Below, one piece after another: positions 1 through 7,684 of a DNA stretch of 27,998 nucleotides (position 1 is its first letter; the number at the start of each line of letters is the position of its first letter). The DNA is taken from the NCBI GenBank assembly GCA_036384915.1, contig DASVLJ010000028.1, forward strand, positions 1 to 27,998, written 5' to 3'. The notes under the pieces were generated by a model, which worked only from the letters and a program-made list of their open reading frames with translations, was not told where the DNA came from and did not search any database. The translations under genes and the position numbers were made by a program. Source of the DNA: PKWO01 sp036384915 (GTDB lineage: Bacteria; Pseudomonadota; Gammaproteobacteria; Burkholderiales; Burkholderiaceae_D).

Positions 1-7
1 CGGCTGC

Positions 8-107
8 AATGGATGGAGAAAAGTCCCACTTTGCCCCGTTTTTCCGGCTGTAGCTACGGCTACAGTCCTCAAAAGCGAGGCCAAATTGGGCTCTTTTCCC
101 ACCCATT
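8..107. repeat. 100-bp imperfect palindromic element
   Basis: The two halves are near reverse complements along their whole length, with small gaps. The centre is CTGTAG-CTACGG-CTACAG at 48-65. The outer arms begin AATGGATGG on the left and, read on the other strand, AATGGGTGG on the right. As RNA it would form one long interrupted hairpin. It lies in an intergenic region at the window edge and no open reading frame explains it. It may be a REP/MITE-like palindromic unit or a structured transcript end; I cannot tell which from one copy. Confidence 0.6.
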
Positions 108-150
108 TCGCTTCGACTCGTTCTGCCGCGCAGACTCCTAGTTGGGTTTG

Positions 151-274
151 GTAGGTTGGTGCTGAACGAAGTGAAGCCCCACATCGGCGGGTTAAATGAT
201 CGCCTGCTTTTGATCGACATCCCAACGTTGAGCTTCGCTACTACGCTCCCCGTGCGACGGCCGGCGCAACCTAC
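151..274. repeat. REP-like element with terminal inverted repeats
   Basis: GTAGGTTGGTGC at 151-162 faces GGCGCAACCTAC at 263-274. Read on the other strand the second arm is GTAGGTTGCGCC, so the first eight bases match exactly. Inside, GAAGTGAAGCCC on the left loosely pairs with the GAGCTTCGCT region near 230-239. Intergenic palindromes beginning GTAGGTTG or GTAGGGTGG are common in proteobacterial genomes; that is background knowledge, not something shown here. It sits just past the 3' end of the CoA-transferase gene. Confidence 0.5.
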
Positions 275-285
275 GATCCGTGGCA

Positions 286-1512
286 TCAAACAATGCCTTT
301 GGCTCGCAGCGCGGCAATGTCTTCCGCGCTTTGCCCCAGCAGCTCATCCAGCACCTCCTCGGTATGCTGCCCCAAAGTAGGCGGCGGCATATCGCACCGC
401 GTCGGCGTGCCCGACAGCTTCATCGGACTCTGCACCAGCTTCACCGGCGCCCCGCAGGGATGCGGCAAATCGGCACGCATTTCGCGCGCCATCACTTGCG
501 GATTGACGTACACATCGTCGAGATTGTTGATAGGGCCGCAAGGTACGCTGGCCGCTTCGAGCAAGTTGATCCATTCATCGCGAGTCTTGTTCTTCACCAT
601 CTCGGCCAGAATAGGTATGAGCACTTCGCGGTTGCGCACGCGCATCGGGTTGGTGGCGAAGCGTTCATCGTTCGCCAGCTCTGGCCGGCCGCCGGCTTCG
701 ACGAACTTCACGTATTGCCCGTCATTGCCGACCGCTACGATGATGTGGCCGTCCGAGGTGGCAAAGGTTTGGTAAGGTACGATATTGGGATGCGCATTGC
801 CCCAGCGCTTGGGCGCCTTGCCGCTGGCGAGATAGTTGCTGCCCATGTTGGCCAGCATCGCCACCTGCACGTCCAACAGCGCCATATCGATGTATTGCCC
901 TTCACCGGTGCGGTCCCGATGCGTCAAGGCGGCCAGCACGGCGATGGTGGCATACATGCCGGTCATCAAATCGGAAATCGCCACGCCGCCTTTTTGCGGG
1001 CCTCCGCCGGGTAAATCGTCGCGCTCGCCTGTGATCGACATGAAGCCGCCCATACCCTGGATAATAAAATCGTAACCGGCCCGATGCGCGTAAGGGCCGG
1101 TCTGGCCGAAGCCGGTGACCGAGCAATACACGAGGTCGGGCTTGACCTTCTTCAGCGATTCATAGTCGAGGCCGTATTTGCGCAACTGGCCGACCTTGTA
1201 GTTTTCCATCACCACATCGGACTGCGCCGCCAACTGCCGCACGATCTCCTGGCCTTCCGGCGTGGCGATGTCGAGCGTCAGCGAACGTTTGCCGCGGTTC
1301 GCCGCGAGGTAATAGGCCGCTTCGCTCGTGTCGCGCCCTTCGGCATCCTTGAGATAGGGCGGGCCCCAGGAACGCGTATCGTCGCCGGCGCCGGGTCGCT
1401 CGATCTTGATCACGTCGGCGCCGAGATCTGCCAGGTTTTGCGTGCACCATGGGCCGGCCAGCACGCGCGTGAGATCGAGTACGCGGATGTGGCCGAGGGC
1501 GGTCTTGGTCAT
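286..1512 (-). CDS. CaiB/BaiF (class III) CoA-transferase
   Basis: The product is 408 residues, the usual length for family III CoA-transferases, which move CoA from one acyl-CoA to a carboxylic acid in the cytoplasm. The N-terminus (IRVLDLTRVLAGPWCTQNLA, then GADVIKIE) is the family's CoA-binding opening. Asp181 in the context AISDLMTGMYA aligns with the catalytic Asp169 of formyl-CoA transferase. The region around 208-215 (YIDMALLD) is also family-typical. I chose the ATG at 1512 because the product then begins MTKTALGHIRVLDLTR; an ATG six codons upstream at 1530 is the alternative. The gene diverges from the GDPD gene at 1590. The substrate cannot be assigned; with etf and acyl-CoA dehydrogenase genes nearby, an acyl-CoA catabolic role is plausible. 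Confidence 0.93.
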   Translation of the reverse strand: MTKTALGHIRVLDLTRVLAGPWCTQNLADLGADVIKIERPGAGDDTRSWGPPYLKDAEGRDTSEAAYYLAANRGKRSLTLDIATPEGQEIVRQLAAQSDVVMENYKVGQLRKYGLDYESLKKVKPDLVYCSVTGFGQTGPYAHRAGYDFIIQGMGGFMSITGERDDLPGGGPQKGGVAISDLMTGMYATIAVLAALTHRDRTGEGQYIDMALLDVQVAMLANMGSNYLASGKAPKRWGNAHPNIVPYQTFATSDGHIIVAVGNDGQYVKFVEAGGRPELANDERFATNPMRVRNREVLIPILAEMVKNKTRDEWINLLEAASVPCGPINNLDDVYVNPQVMAREMRADLPHPCGAPVKLVQSPMKLSGTPTRCDMPPPTLGQHTEEVLDELLGQSAEDIAALRAKGIV

Positions 1513-1589
1513 GTCGTGATCCCGTTGCATAAAGCGGTATGCGATGATACCGCGTTACAATGAAATCCACCTATTTGGAGAGTCGATCC

Positions 1590-2339
1590 ATGTGGCCCTA
1601 CCCCAAGGTTCTCGCCCACCGGGGCGGCGGCAAGCTGGCGCCGGAAAACACGCTGGCGGCCATGCGCTGCGGCTATGAGCACGGGTTCCGTGCCGTCGAG
1701 TTCGACGTCATGCTGACCTCCGACGGCGTTCCTATCCTCATGCATGACGACACGCTGGGCCGCACCGTGGCCGGCAGCGGCAGCATTGCCGATATCAGTG
1801 CGGCGGACTTGAGGGCGCGCGATGCCGGGTCATGGTTTGGCGCGCAATTCGCTGGCGAACCCGTCCCTCTGTTTGCCGATGCGGCGCGTTTTTGCAAGCA
1901 GCACGGCATCTGGATGAATATCGAAATCAAGCCTGTGCCTGGCTACGATGCGGCAACGGCGCAAGCTGCGGCTGCGGTGGTCGGCGAAGTCTTCGCTGCC
2001 GAGATTGCCGCCGGAAAAATTGCCGCGCTGCCTTTATTTTCTTCGTTTTCCTACCTCGCAGTGCAAGAGGTGCGGCGCGCCCAGTCGCAAGTGCCGCGCG
2101 CCTGGCTGGTCGAGCGCATCCCGCCCGATTGGCGCGAGAAGCTGGAAGCGGTGGAGGCCGTGGCGCTGCATACCAATCACAAAAACCTCACACCGGAGCT
2201 GGCTGCCGAGATCAAGCAAGCCGGCTTTGGCTTGTTCTGCTATACCGTCAACGAGCGCGAGCGCGCCGCCGAAATCCGTGCTTGGGGCGTGGATGCGTTT
2301 TGTACCGACCGCATCGACCTGATCCCGCCTGACTTTTAG
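1590..2339 (+). CDS. ugpQ: Glycerophosphodiester phosphodiesterase
   Basis: This 249-residue cytoplasmic enzyme hydrolyses glycerophosphodiesters to glycerol-3-phosphate and an alcohol. The GDPD signature is complete: HRGGG at 10-14 and PENT at 18-21 supply substrate-binding residues, Glu37 and Asp39 (EFDV) the metal ligands, and His52 (MHDD) the second catalytic histidine. EIKP appears mid-protein and the C-terminus carries the usual VDAFCTDRIDL end. I placed the start at the ATG at 1590 because TTGGAGAG lies seven bases upstream. An in-frame ATG at 1560 would add ten residues but lacks such a site. There is no signal peptide, which fits UgpQ rather than periplasmic GlpQ. No ugp transporter genes are adjacent, so the symbol rests on family and length. 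Confidence 0.9.
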   Translation: MWPYPKVLAHRGGGKLAPENTLAAMRCGYEHGFRAVEFDVMLTSDGVPILMHDDTLGRTVAGSGSIADISAADLRARDAGSWFGAQFAGEPVPLFADAARFCKQHGIWMNIEIKPVPGYDAATAQAAAAVVGEVFAAEIAAGKIAALPLFSSFSYLAVQEVRRAQSQVPRAWLVERIPPDWREKLEAVEAVALHTNHKNLTPELAAEIKQAGFGLFCYTVNERERAAEIRAWGVDAFCTDRIDLIPPDF

Positions 2340-2403
2340 CTGTTGTATTTTTGCATCAGCCTGTCCTGGTTCTGAATCCATCGTTCCCGTAGAAGCGGGG
2401 ACG

Positions 2404-2430
2404 ACGGCAATACGGCCGTCAGGTGTTTTC
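2404..2430 (+). terminator. Possible weak terminator after ugpQ
   Basis: GACGGC at 2404-2409 and GCCGTC at 2416-2421 form a six-base-pair stem with a six-base loop, followed by AGGTGTTTT. The U-run is short, so the call is tentative. Confidence 0.35.
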
Positions 2431-2460
2431 GCCAGTCTCGGGACACCCTGTTTTATCACG

Positions 2461-2466
2461 TATAAT
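2461..2466 (+). promoter_or_regulatory. Candidate -10 box for alaS
   Basis: A perfect TATAAT lies 41 bases upstream of the alaS ATG. No convincing -35 box is present at 16-18 bp spacing, so this rests on the -10 hexamer and its position only. Confidence 0.4.
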
Positions 2467-2507
2467 CAAAAGTTTGCACTGCCGCATTTGTCCAGACTGC
2501 CGAAACC

Positions 2508-5117
2508 ATGAACTCGTCCGAAATCCGCGAAAAATTCCTCAAGTACTTCGAATCGAAGGGCCATAGCATTGTTCGTTCATCGAGCCTGGTGCCGGGCAAC
2601 GATCCGACGCTCTTGTTCACCAATTCGGGCATGGTGCAATTCAAGGATGTGTTCCTGGGCCAGGACAAGCGCGCCTACAGCCGCGCCACTACGGCCCAGC
2701 GCTGCGTGCGCGCCGGCGGCAAGCATAACGACCTGGAAAACGTCGGCTATACCGCGCGCCATCACACTTTCTTTGAGATGCTGGGCAATTTCTCGTTCGG
2801 CGACTATTTCAAGCGCGATGCGATCCACTTTGCCTGGGGCTTGCTGACCGAGGTGTACAAGCTGCCCAAGGAAAAGCTCTGGGTCACGGTCTATCAGGAA
2901 GACGACGAAGCCTACGGCATCTGGGAAAAGGAAATCGGCGTGCCCGTCGACCGCATCGTGCGCATCGGCGACAACAAGGGGGCGCGCTACGCGTCGGACA
3001 ACTTCTGGCAGATGGCCGATACGGGCCCGTGCGGTCCCTGCTCGGAAATCTTCTACGACCACGGCGCCGACGTTTGGGGCGGCCCGCCGGGCAGCCCGGA
3101 TGCCGACGGCGACCGTTACATCGAAATCTGGAACCTCGTGTTCATGCAATTCAACCGCGACGAAGCCGGCGTCCTGCATCCGCTGCCGCGCCCCTGCGTC
3201 GACACCGGTATGGGCCTGGAGCGCCTGGCCGCCGTATTGCAGCACGTGCATTCGAACTACGAGATCGACCTGTTCCAGAACCTGATCAAGGCTGCCGCGC
3301 GCGAGACTGCTTGCAAGGATCTGGCGAACAATTCGCTGAAGGTCATTGCCGACCATATCCGCGCCTGCTCTTTCCTGATCGTCGACGGCGTCATCCCTGG
3401 CAATGAAGGCCGCGGTTACGTCTTGCGCCGCATCATCCGCCGTGCCCTGCGCCATGGCCACAAGCTGGGCCAGGCCCAGCCCTTCTTCCACTTGTTGGTG
3501 AAGGACCTGGTCAAGGAGATGGGGGCGGCTTATCCGGAATTGACGGAAGCCGCGTCGCGCGTCGAGCAAGTCCTGAAGCAGGAAGAAGAGCGCTTCGGTG
3601 AAACGCTCGAGCATGGCATGAAGATCCTCGAAGCGGCGTTGGCCAAGGATGCCAGGAATCTCGACGGCGCCACGGCCTTCACGTTGTACGATACCTACGG
3701 CTTCCCGCTCGACCTGACGGCCGACATCTGCCGCGAACGCAATGTCGCGCTCGACGAGGCCGGCTTCGATGCCGCGATGAAACAGCAGCAGGATAATTCG
3801 CGCAAGTCAGGCAAGTTCAAGATGGGCGCCGCGATCGAATATAGCGGCGACAAGACCAAATTCGTCGGCTACGACTTGCTGGCGCAGGACGGCAAGGTCG
3901 TCGCGCTCTACGTCGACGGTAGCGCAGTCAATGAGGTCCAGGCGGGGACTGACGCCATCGTCGTGCTCGACACCACGCCGTTCTATGCCGAATCGGGCGG
4001 CCAATGCGGCGATTCTGGCCATCTTGCCGGTGCAAACGCACACTTCGATGTCGCCGATACGCAAAAAATCCAGGCCGACGTATTCGGCCACCACGGCAAG
4101 GTGGCCAAGGGCAGCTTGAAAGTCGGCGACACGGTATCTGCCAGGGTCGACACTGCACTGCGTGCCCGCACCGTGCGCAACCACTCGGCTACGCACTTGA
4201 TGCACAAAGCCTTGCGCGAAGTGCTCGGCGGCCACGTGGCCCAGCGCGGTTCGCTGGTCGATCCCGACAAGACCCGTTTCGACTTCAGCCACAACGGTCC
4301 GATGACGGCCGAGGAAATCCGCGAAGTCGAGGAAATCGTCAACCGCGAGATCCTTGCCAATGTCGCCACCAAGGCGCAAGTCATGGGCTTCGACGATGCC
4401 GTCAAGCACGGCGCGATGGCGCTGTTCGGCGAAAAATACGGTGACGAAGTGCGCGTGCTCGACATCGGCACGTCCAAAGAATTGTGCGGCGGCACCCACG
4501 TGTCGCGTACCGGCGACATCGGTTTGTTCAAGATCGTTGCCGAAGGCGGCGTGGCAGCGGGCATCCGCCGGGTTGAGGCGGTGACAGGCGAGGGCGCGCT
4601 GGCATTGGTGCAGGCGCTGGACGAACGCGTCAACGCGGCCGCCGCGGCCCTGAAGGCCCAGCCGGAAGAGTTGACCCAGCGCATCCTGCAAGTGCAAGAC
4701 CATGTGAAAGCGCTGGAAAAGGAACTGGCAGCAGCCAAGTCCAAGCTGGCCGCTTCGCAAGGCGACGAGCTGGTTAACCAGGCTGTCGACGTGAAGGGCA
4801 TCAAGGTTCTGGCCGCGACGCTGGCCGGTGCCGACGTGCCCACGCTGCGCGAAACCATGGACAAGCTCAAGGACAAGTTGAAGAGCGCCGCTATCGTGCT
4901 GGCCGCCGTCAACGACGGCAAGGTCAGCCTGATCGCCGGCGTGACCGCAGATGCCACGGCCAAGGTCAAGGCTGGCGAGCTGGTCAATTTTGTCGCCCAG
5001 CAAGTCGGCGGCAAGGGCGGCGGGCGTGCCGACATGGCGCAAGCCGGCGGCACCGATGCGAGCGGCTTGGCCAAAGCGCTCGGTGCTGTGCACGCTTGGG
5101 TGACGGAGCGCGTTTAA
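2508..5117 (+). CDS. alaS: Alanine--tRNA ligase
   Basis: At 869 residues this matches bacterial AlaRS. It charges tRNA-Ala in the cytoplasm and edits Ser/Gly mischarging. The start MNSSEIREKFLKYFESKGH and the class II core (VRAGGKHNDLENVG, TGPCGPCSEIFYDHG, GMGLERLAAVLQ) are canonical. The editing domain carries HSATH at 559-563 and CGGTH at 660-664, the zinc ligands of the AlaX/SAD domain. The last ~150 residues form the C-Ala/DHHA1 domain ending in the glycine-rich GGKGGGRADMAQAGG. There is no strong ribosome binding site ahead of the ATG. All key residues are intact. Confidence 0.98.
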   Translation: MNSSEIREKFLKYFESKGHSIVRSSSLVPGNDPTLLFTNSGMVQFKDVFLGQDKRAYSRATTAQRCVRAGGKHNDLENVGYTARHHTFFEMLGNFSFGDYFKRDAIHFAWGLLTEVYKLPKEKLWVTVYQEDDEAYGIWEKEIGVPVDRIVRIGDNKGARYASDNFWQMADTGPCGPCSEIFYDHGADVWGGPPGSPDADGDRYIEIWNLVFMQFNRDEAGVLHPLPRPCVDTGMGLERLAAVLQHVHSNYEIDLFQNLIKAAARETACKDLANNSLKVIADHIRACSFLIVDGVIPGNEGRGYVLRRIIRRALRHGHKLGQAQPFFHLLVKDLVKEMGAAYPELTEAASRVEQVLKQEEERFGETLEHGMKILEAALAKDARNLDGATAFTLYDTYGFPLDLTADICRERNVALDEAGFDAAMKQQQDNSRKSGKFKMGAAIEYSGDKTKFVGYDLLAQDGKVVALYVDGSAVNEVQAGTDAIVVLDTTPFYAESGGQCGDSGHLAGANAHFDVADTQKIQADVFGHHGKVAKGSLKVGDTVSARVDTALRARTVRNHSATHLMHKALREVLGGHVAQRGSLVDPDKTRFDFSHNGPMTAEEIREVEEIVNREILANVATKAQVMGFDDAVKHGAMALFGEKYGDEVRVLDIGTSKELCGGTHVSRTGDIGLFKIVAEGGVAAGIRRVEAVTGEGALALVQALDERVNAAAAALKAQPEELTQRILQVQDHVKALEKELAAAKSKLAASQGDELVNQAVDVKGIKVLAATLAGADVPTLRETMDKLKDKLKSAAIVLAAVNDGKVSLIAGVTADATAKVKAGELVNFVAQQVGGKGGGRADMAQAGGTDASGLAKALGAVHAWVTERV

Positions 5118-5247
5118 GATAGGGGGGCGGCCAGCTTTGGCCGCATCGCAAGCCCGGAATGTTGCGTCGCACCAGAGTTTCACGATTGAGGTAGAATGGC
5201 CTCACGACTTGGCAAGGGCACAATAAAACTTCTTATAAGGCCGGATC

Positions 5248-5475
5248 ATGGATTTCAACAAGGAACTGGATGCGCGCGGTTTGAATTGTCCGCTGCCCAT
5301 TTTGAAAACCAAGAAAGCGCTCGCGGAGATGTCCAGCGGGCAAGTCTTGCGCGTTGTGGCGACCGACCCCGGCTCGGTGCGTGACTTCCAGGCCTTTGCC
5401 CGCCAGACCGGCAACGAATTGGTCTCGCATAACGAGGAAAACAAGGAATACATTTTCTTCATGCGTCGCAAGTAA
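5248..5475 (+). CDS. TusA/SirA-like sulfurtransferase
   Basis: This 75-residue protein has the TusA fold signature: LDARGLNCPLPILKTKKAL, with the active Cys14 in a CPLP motif near the N-terminus. The C-terminus (EYIFFMRRK) is the family's last strand. Members carry persulfide sulfur to acceptors in tRNA thiolation, molybdenum cofactor synthesis or sulfur oxidation. Length and start fit the family, and AAGG lies about eight bases before the ATG. It follows alaS by 130 bp and precedes the etf operon. No other sulfur-relay genes are present, so whether it is true TusA or a paralogue such as YedF is open. Confidence 0.88.
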   Translation: MDFNKELDARGLNCPLPILKTKKALAEMSSGQVLRVVATDPGSVRDFQAFARQTGNELVSHNEENKEYIFFMRRK

Positions 5476-5634
5476 GCGAGGCAGCTTTCTCGGATGACGT
5501 TATCGTTCGGGAAATTTCAGCAAAAAACAATCCCAAAAACCACAGGACACGTCTTTAGAGATGGCTCTCTAGCAGTTTGCAAAGCGCAAATCGAACGATC
5601 GTGCTAAATTCCCGTGCATGGATGTGTAAGGGTT

Positions 5635-5640
5635 TATAAT
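5635..5640 (+). promoter_or_regulatory. Candidate -10 box for etfBA
   Basis: TATAAT lies 48 bases upstream of the etfB ATG, in an A/T-richer stretch of the 213-bp gap after the TusA-like gene. No good -35 match is evident at standard spacing. Confidence 0.4.
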
Positions 5641-5688
5641 CCGGGCTAGTTTACGTTAACGTCAATTGATCTTTTCAAGGGCAAAGCT

Positions 5689-6438
5689 ATGAAAGTGTTG
5701 GTTCCAGTCAAGCGCGTCGTCGATTACAACGTCAAGGTACGGGTGAAATCGGACGGCACCGGCGTCGATATCGCGAACGTCAAGATGTCGATGAACCCCT
5801 TCGATGAAATCGCCGTGGAAGAGGCGATGCGCCTGAAAGAAGGCGGTAAGGCGACCGAGGTCGTGGCCGTGTCCTGCGGCGTGGCGCAATGCCAGGAAAC
5901 CCTGCGCACCGCCATGGCCATCGGTGCCGACCGCGGCATCCTGGTCGAGACCGACGCCGACCTCCAGCCCTTGGCCGTGGCCAAGCTCCTGAAGGCGCTC
6001 GCCGACAAAGAACAGCCGCAATTGATCATCCTGGGCAAGCAGGCGATCGACGACGATTGCAACCAGACCGGCCAGATGCTGGCAGCTTTGCTCGACTGGC
6101 CGCAAGCCACCTTCGCCTCCAAGGTGGTGGTCGATGGCGGCAAGGTATCGGTTACGCGCGAAGTCGACGGCGGCCTGGAAACCGTATCGCTGACCCTGCC
6201 CGCGATCGTGACGACCGACCTGCGTCTGAACGAGCCGCGCTACGTCACCCTGCCCAACATCATGAAGGCCAAGAAAAAGCCGCTCGACACGGTTAAGCCG
6301 GCCGATCTCGGCGTCGACGTCGCTCCGCGCCTGAAGACGCTGAAGGTCGCCGAGCCGCCCAAGCGCTCCGCCGGCATCAAGGTGCCCGACGCCGCCACGC
6401 TGGTCGCTAAGCTCAAGACCGAAGCCAAGGTCATCTAA
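5689..6438 (+). CDS. etfB: Electron transfer flavoprotein, beta subunit
   Basis: This 249-residue protein is full length for EtfB, the AMP-binding small subunit of the ETF heterodimer. ETF accepts electrons from acyl-CoA dehydrogenases and passes them to ETF:ubiquinone oxidoreductase. The start MKVLVPVKRVVDYNVKV is diagnostic. The stretch MNPFDEIAVEEAMRLKE and the later GKQAIDDDCNQTGQMLAALL are conserved nucleotide-binding regions, and LRLNEPRYVTLPNIMKAKKK is the family signature near the C-terminus. It precedes etfA by 159 bp, with two hairpins in the gap. The acyl-CoA dehydrogenase just downstream is a natural electron donor. Confidence 0.97.
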   Translation: MKVLVPVKRVVDYNVKVRVKSDGTGVDIANVKMSMNPFDEIAVEEAMRLKEGGKATEVVAVSCGVAQCQETLRTAMAIGADRGILVETDADLQPLAVAKLLKALADKEQPQLIILGKQAIDDDCNQTGQMLAALLDWPQATFASKVVVDGGKVSVTREVDGGLETVSLTLPAIVTTDLRLNEPRYVTLPNIMKAKKKPLDTVKPADLGVDVAPRLKTLKVAEPPKRSAGIKVPDAATLVAKLKTEAKVI

Positions 6439-6466
6439 ACGAACGAAGGTCCTTCGCGAAACTTGA

Positions 6467-6501
6467 TGGGTACGCCGGGCCGCGCAGGCTTCGCCTACCC
6501 A
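6467..6501. repeat. REP-like hairpin between etfB and etfA (first)
   Basis: TGGGTA at 6467-6472 and TACCCA at 6496-6501 are perfect inverted arms. The interior (CGCC to the left, GGCTTCGCC to the right) allows further pairing. It starts 29 bp after the etfB stop and could stabilise or partly terminate the etfB transcript. Confidence 0.5.
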
Positions 6502-6540
6502 CCCCAGGACGAATTTAAGGACCGCAGCGAATAAAGAACC

Positions 6541-6576
6541 GTAGGGTGGAAAAGCTGAAGGCGCATTCCACCAGCG
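6541..6576. repeat. REP-like hairpin between etfB and etfA (second)
   Basis: GGTGGAA at 6545-6551 pairs with TTCCACC at 6566-6572 around a 14-base interior. The left side reads GTAGGGTGGAAAAGC, a start seen in widespread intergenic REP-like repeats of proteobacteria (background knowledge). It ends about 20 bases before the etfA ribosome binding site AGGAA. Confidence 0.55.
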
Positions 6577-6597
6577 CTTAATGAATAGGAATTCATC

Positions 6598-7527
6598 ATG
6601 ACTGCATTAGTAATTGCTGAACACGACAACGCAACCCTCAAGGGCAGCACCCTGAACACCATCACTGCAGCGGCCCAATGCGGCGGCGACGTGCACGTGC
6701 TGGTCGCAGGACATAACTGCGGCGCAGCCGCCCAAGCTGCTGCGCAAGCCGCCGGCGTGGCCAAGGTCCTGGTGGCCGATGCCGCCCAATTCGCCGACGG
6801 CCTGGCTGAGAATGTCGCGGCGCAAGCGCTGGCCCTGGCCGGCGACTATACCCACATCCTCGCCCCCGCCACCGCTTACGGCAAGAACATCCTGCCGCGC
6901 GTGGCTGCCAAGCTTGACGTGGGCCAGATTTCCGAAATCATCAAGGTCGACTCGCCGGATACCTTCGAGCGTCCGATCTATGCCGGCAACGCCATTGCCA
7001 CCGTGCAGTCGAGCGACAAGATCAAGGTCATCACTGTGCGCACCACGGGCTTCGACGCCGCCGCAGCGGGAGGCTCGGCTGCCGTGGAAAACGTTCCGGC
7101 CGTTGCCGATTCCGGCAAGTCCGCCTTCGTCTCGCGCGAGCTGGCCAAGTCCGACCGTCCTGAACTGACCGCTGCCAAGATCATCGTCTCCGGCGGGCGC
7201 GGCATGGGCTCGGGCGACAACTTCAAGATTCTGGAACCGCTGGCCGACAAGCTCAATGCCGCCATGGGCGCATCGCGCGCCGCCGTGGATGCGGGCTTCG
7301 TGCCGAACGATTGGCAAGTGGGCCAGACCGGCAAGATCGTCGCCCCCTCGCTCTATATCGCAGTCGGCATTTCGGGCGCGATTCAGCACCTGGCAGGCAT
7401 GAAGGATTCCAAGACCATCGTCGCCATTAACAAGGACCCCGAAGCGCCGATCTTCTCGGTGGCCGATTACGGCATCGTGGGTGACTTGTTTGACGTGGTG
7501 CCGCAATTGGTTGCTGCGCTCGGCTAA
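6598..7527 (+). CDS. etfA: Electron transfer flavoprotein, alpha subunit
   Basis: This 309-residue FAD-binding large subunit of ETF partners the upstream etfB product. The N-terminal half begins MTALVIAEHDNATLKGSTL. The C-terminal FAD domain shows the family signatures SGGRGMGSGDNFKILEPLA and PSLYIAVGISGAIQHLAGM, then VAINKDPEAPIFSVADYGIV. A good AGGAA lies a few bases before the ATG. Length and all signatures are normal. Order etfB-etfA followed by an acyl-CoA dehydrogenase indicates one oxidation and electron-transfer module, although a hairpin follows etfA. Confidence 0.97.
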   Translation: MTALVIAEHDNATLKGSTLNTITAAAQCGGDVHVLVAGHNCGAAAQAAAQAAGVAKVLVADAAQFADGLAENVAAQALALAGDYTHILAPATAYGKNILPRVAAKLDVGQISEIIKVDSPDTFERPIYAGNAIATVQSSDKIKVITVRTTGFDAAAAGGSAAVENVPAVADSGKSAFVSRELAKSDRPELTAAKIIVSGGRGMGSGDNFKILEPLADKLNAAMGASRAAVDAGFVPNDWQVGQTGKIVAPSLYIAVGISGAIQHLAGMKDSKTIVAINKDPEAPIFSVADYGIVGDLFDVVPQLVAALG

Positions 7528-7556
7528 CTATCGCGGCCTCGCAAAATCGCAACAAG

Positions 7557-7586
7557 AGAATGCCGGCCTAGTGTCGGCATTCTTAC
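7557..7586 (+). terminator. Hairpin after etfA
   Basis: AGAATGCCG at 7557-7565 and CGGCATTCT at 7575-7583 form a perfect nine-base-pair stem with a nine-base loop. Only TTCTTA follows, so termination may be partial, allowing read-through into the acyl-CoA dehydrogenase gene. Confidence 0.5.
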
Positions 7587-7684
7587 GGCACTTCTAAGAA
7601 TCGTAGCGAGCGAGCCGAGGCCGGTTCGCGCAGCAGATTTGTTGGAGGTGTCCTTTACTGAAAACGGATTTTTTGGAGCAAGTC

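Noticed and set aside
156..1014. Plus-strand frames of 74 and 244 codons at the left end
   Set aside because: They overlap a repeat element and run antisense to the well-supported CoA-transferase.
3807..5183. 458-codon minus-strand frame opposite alaS, plus 345 codons at 2577-3614
   Set aside because: Both are shadows of the well-conserved alaS reading frame; no recognisable domain.
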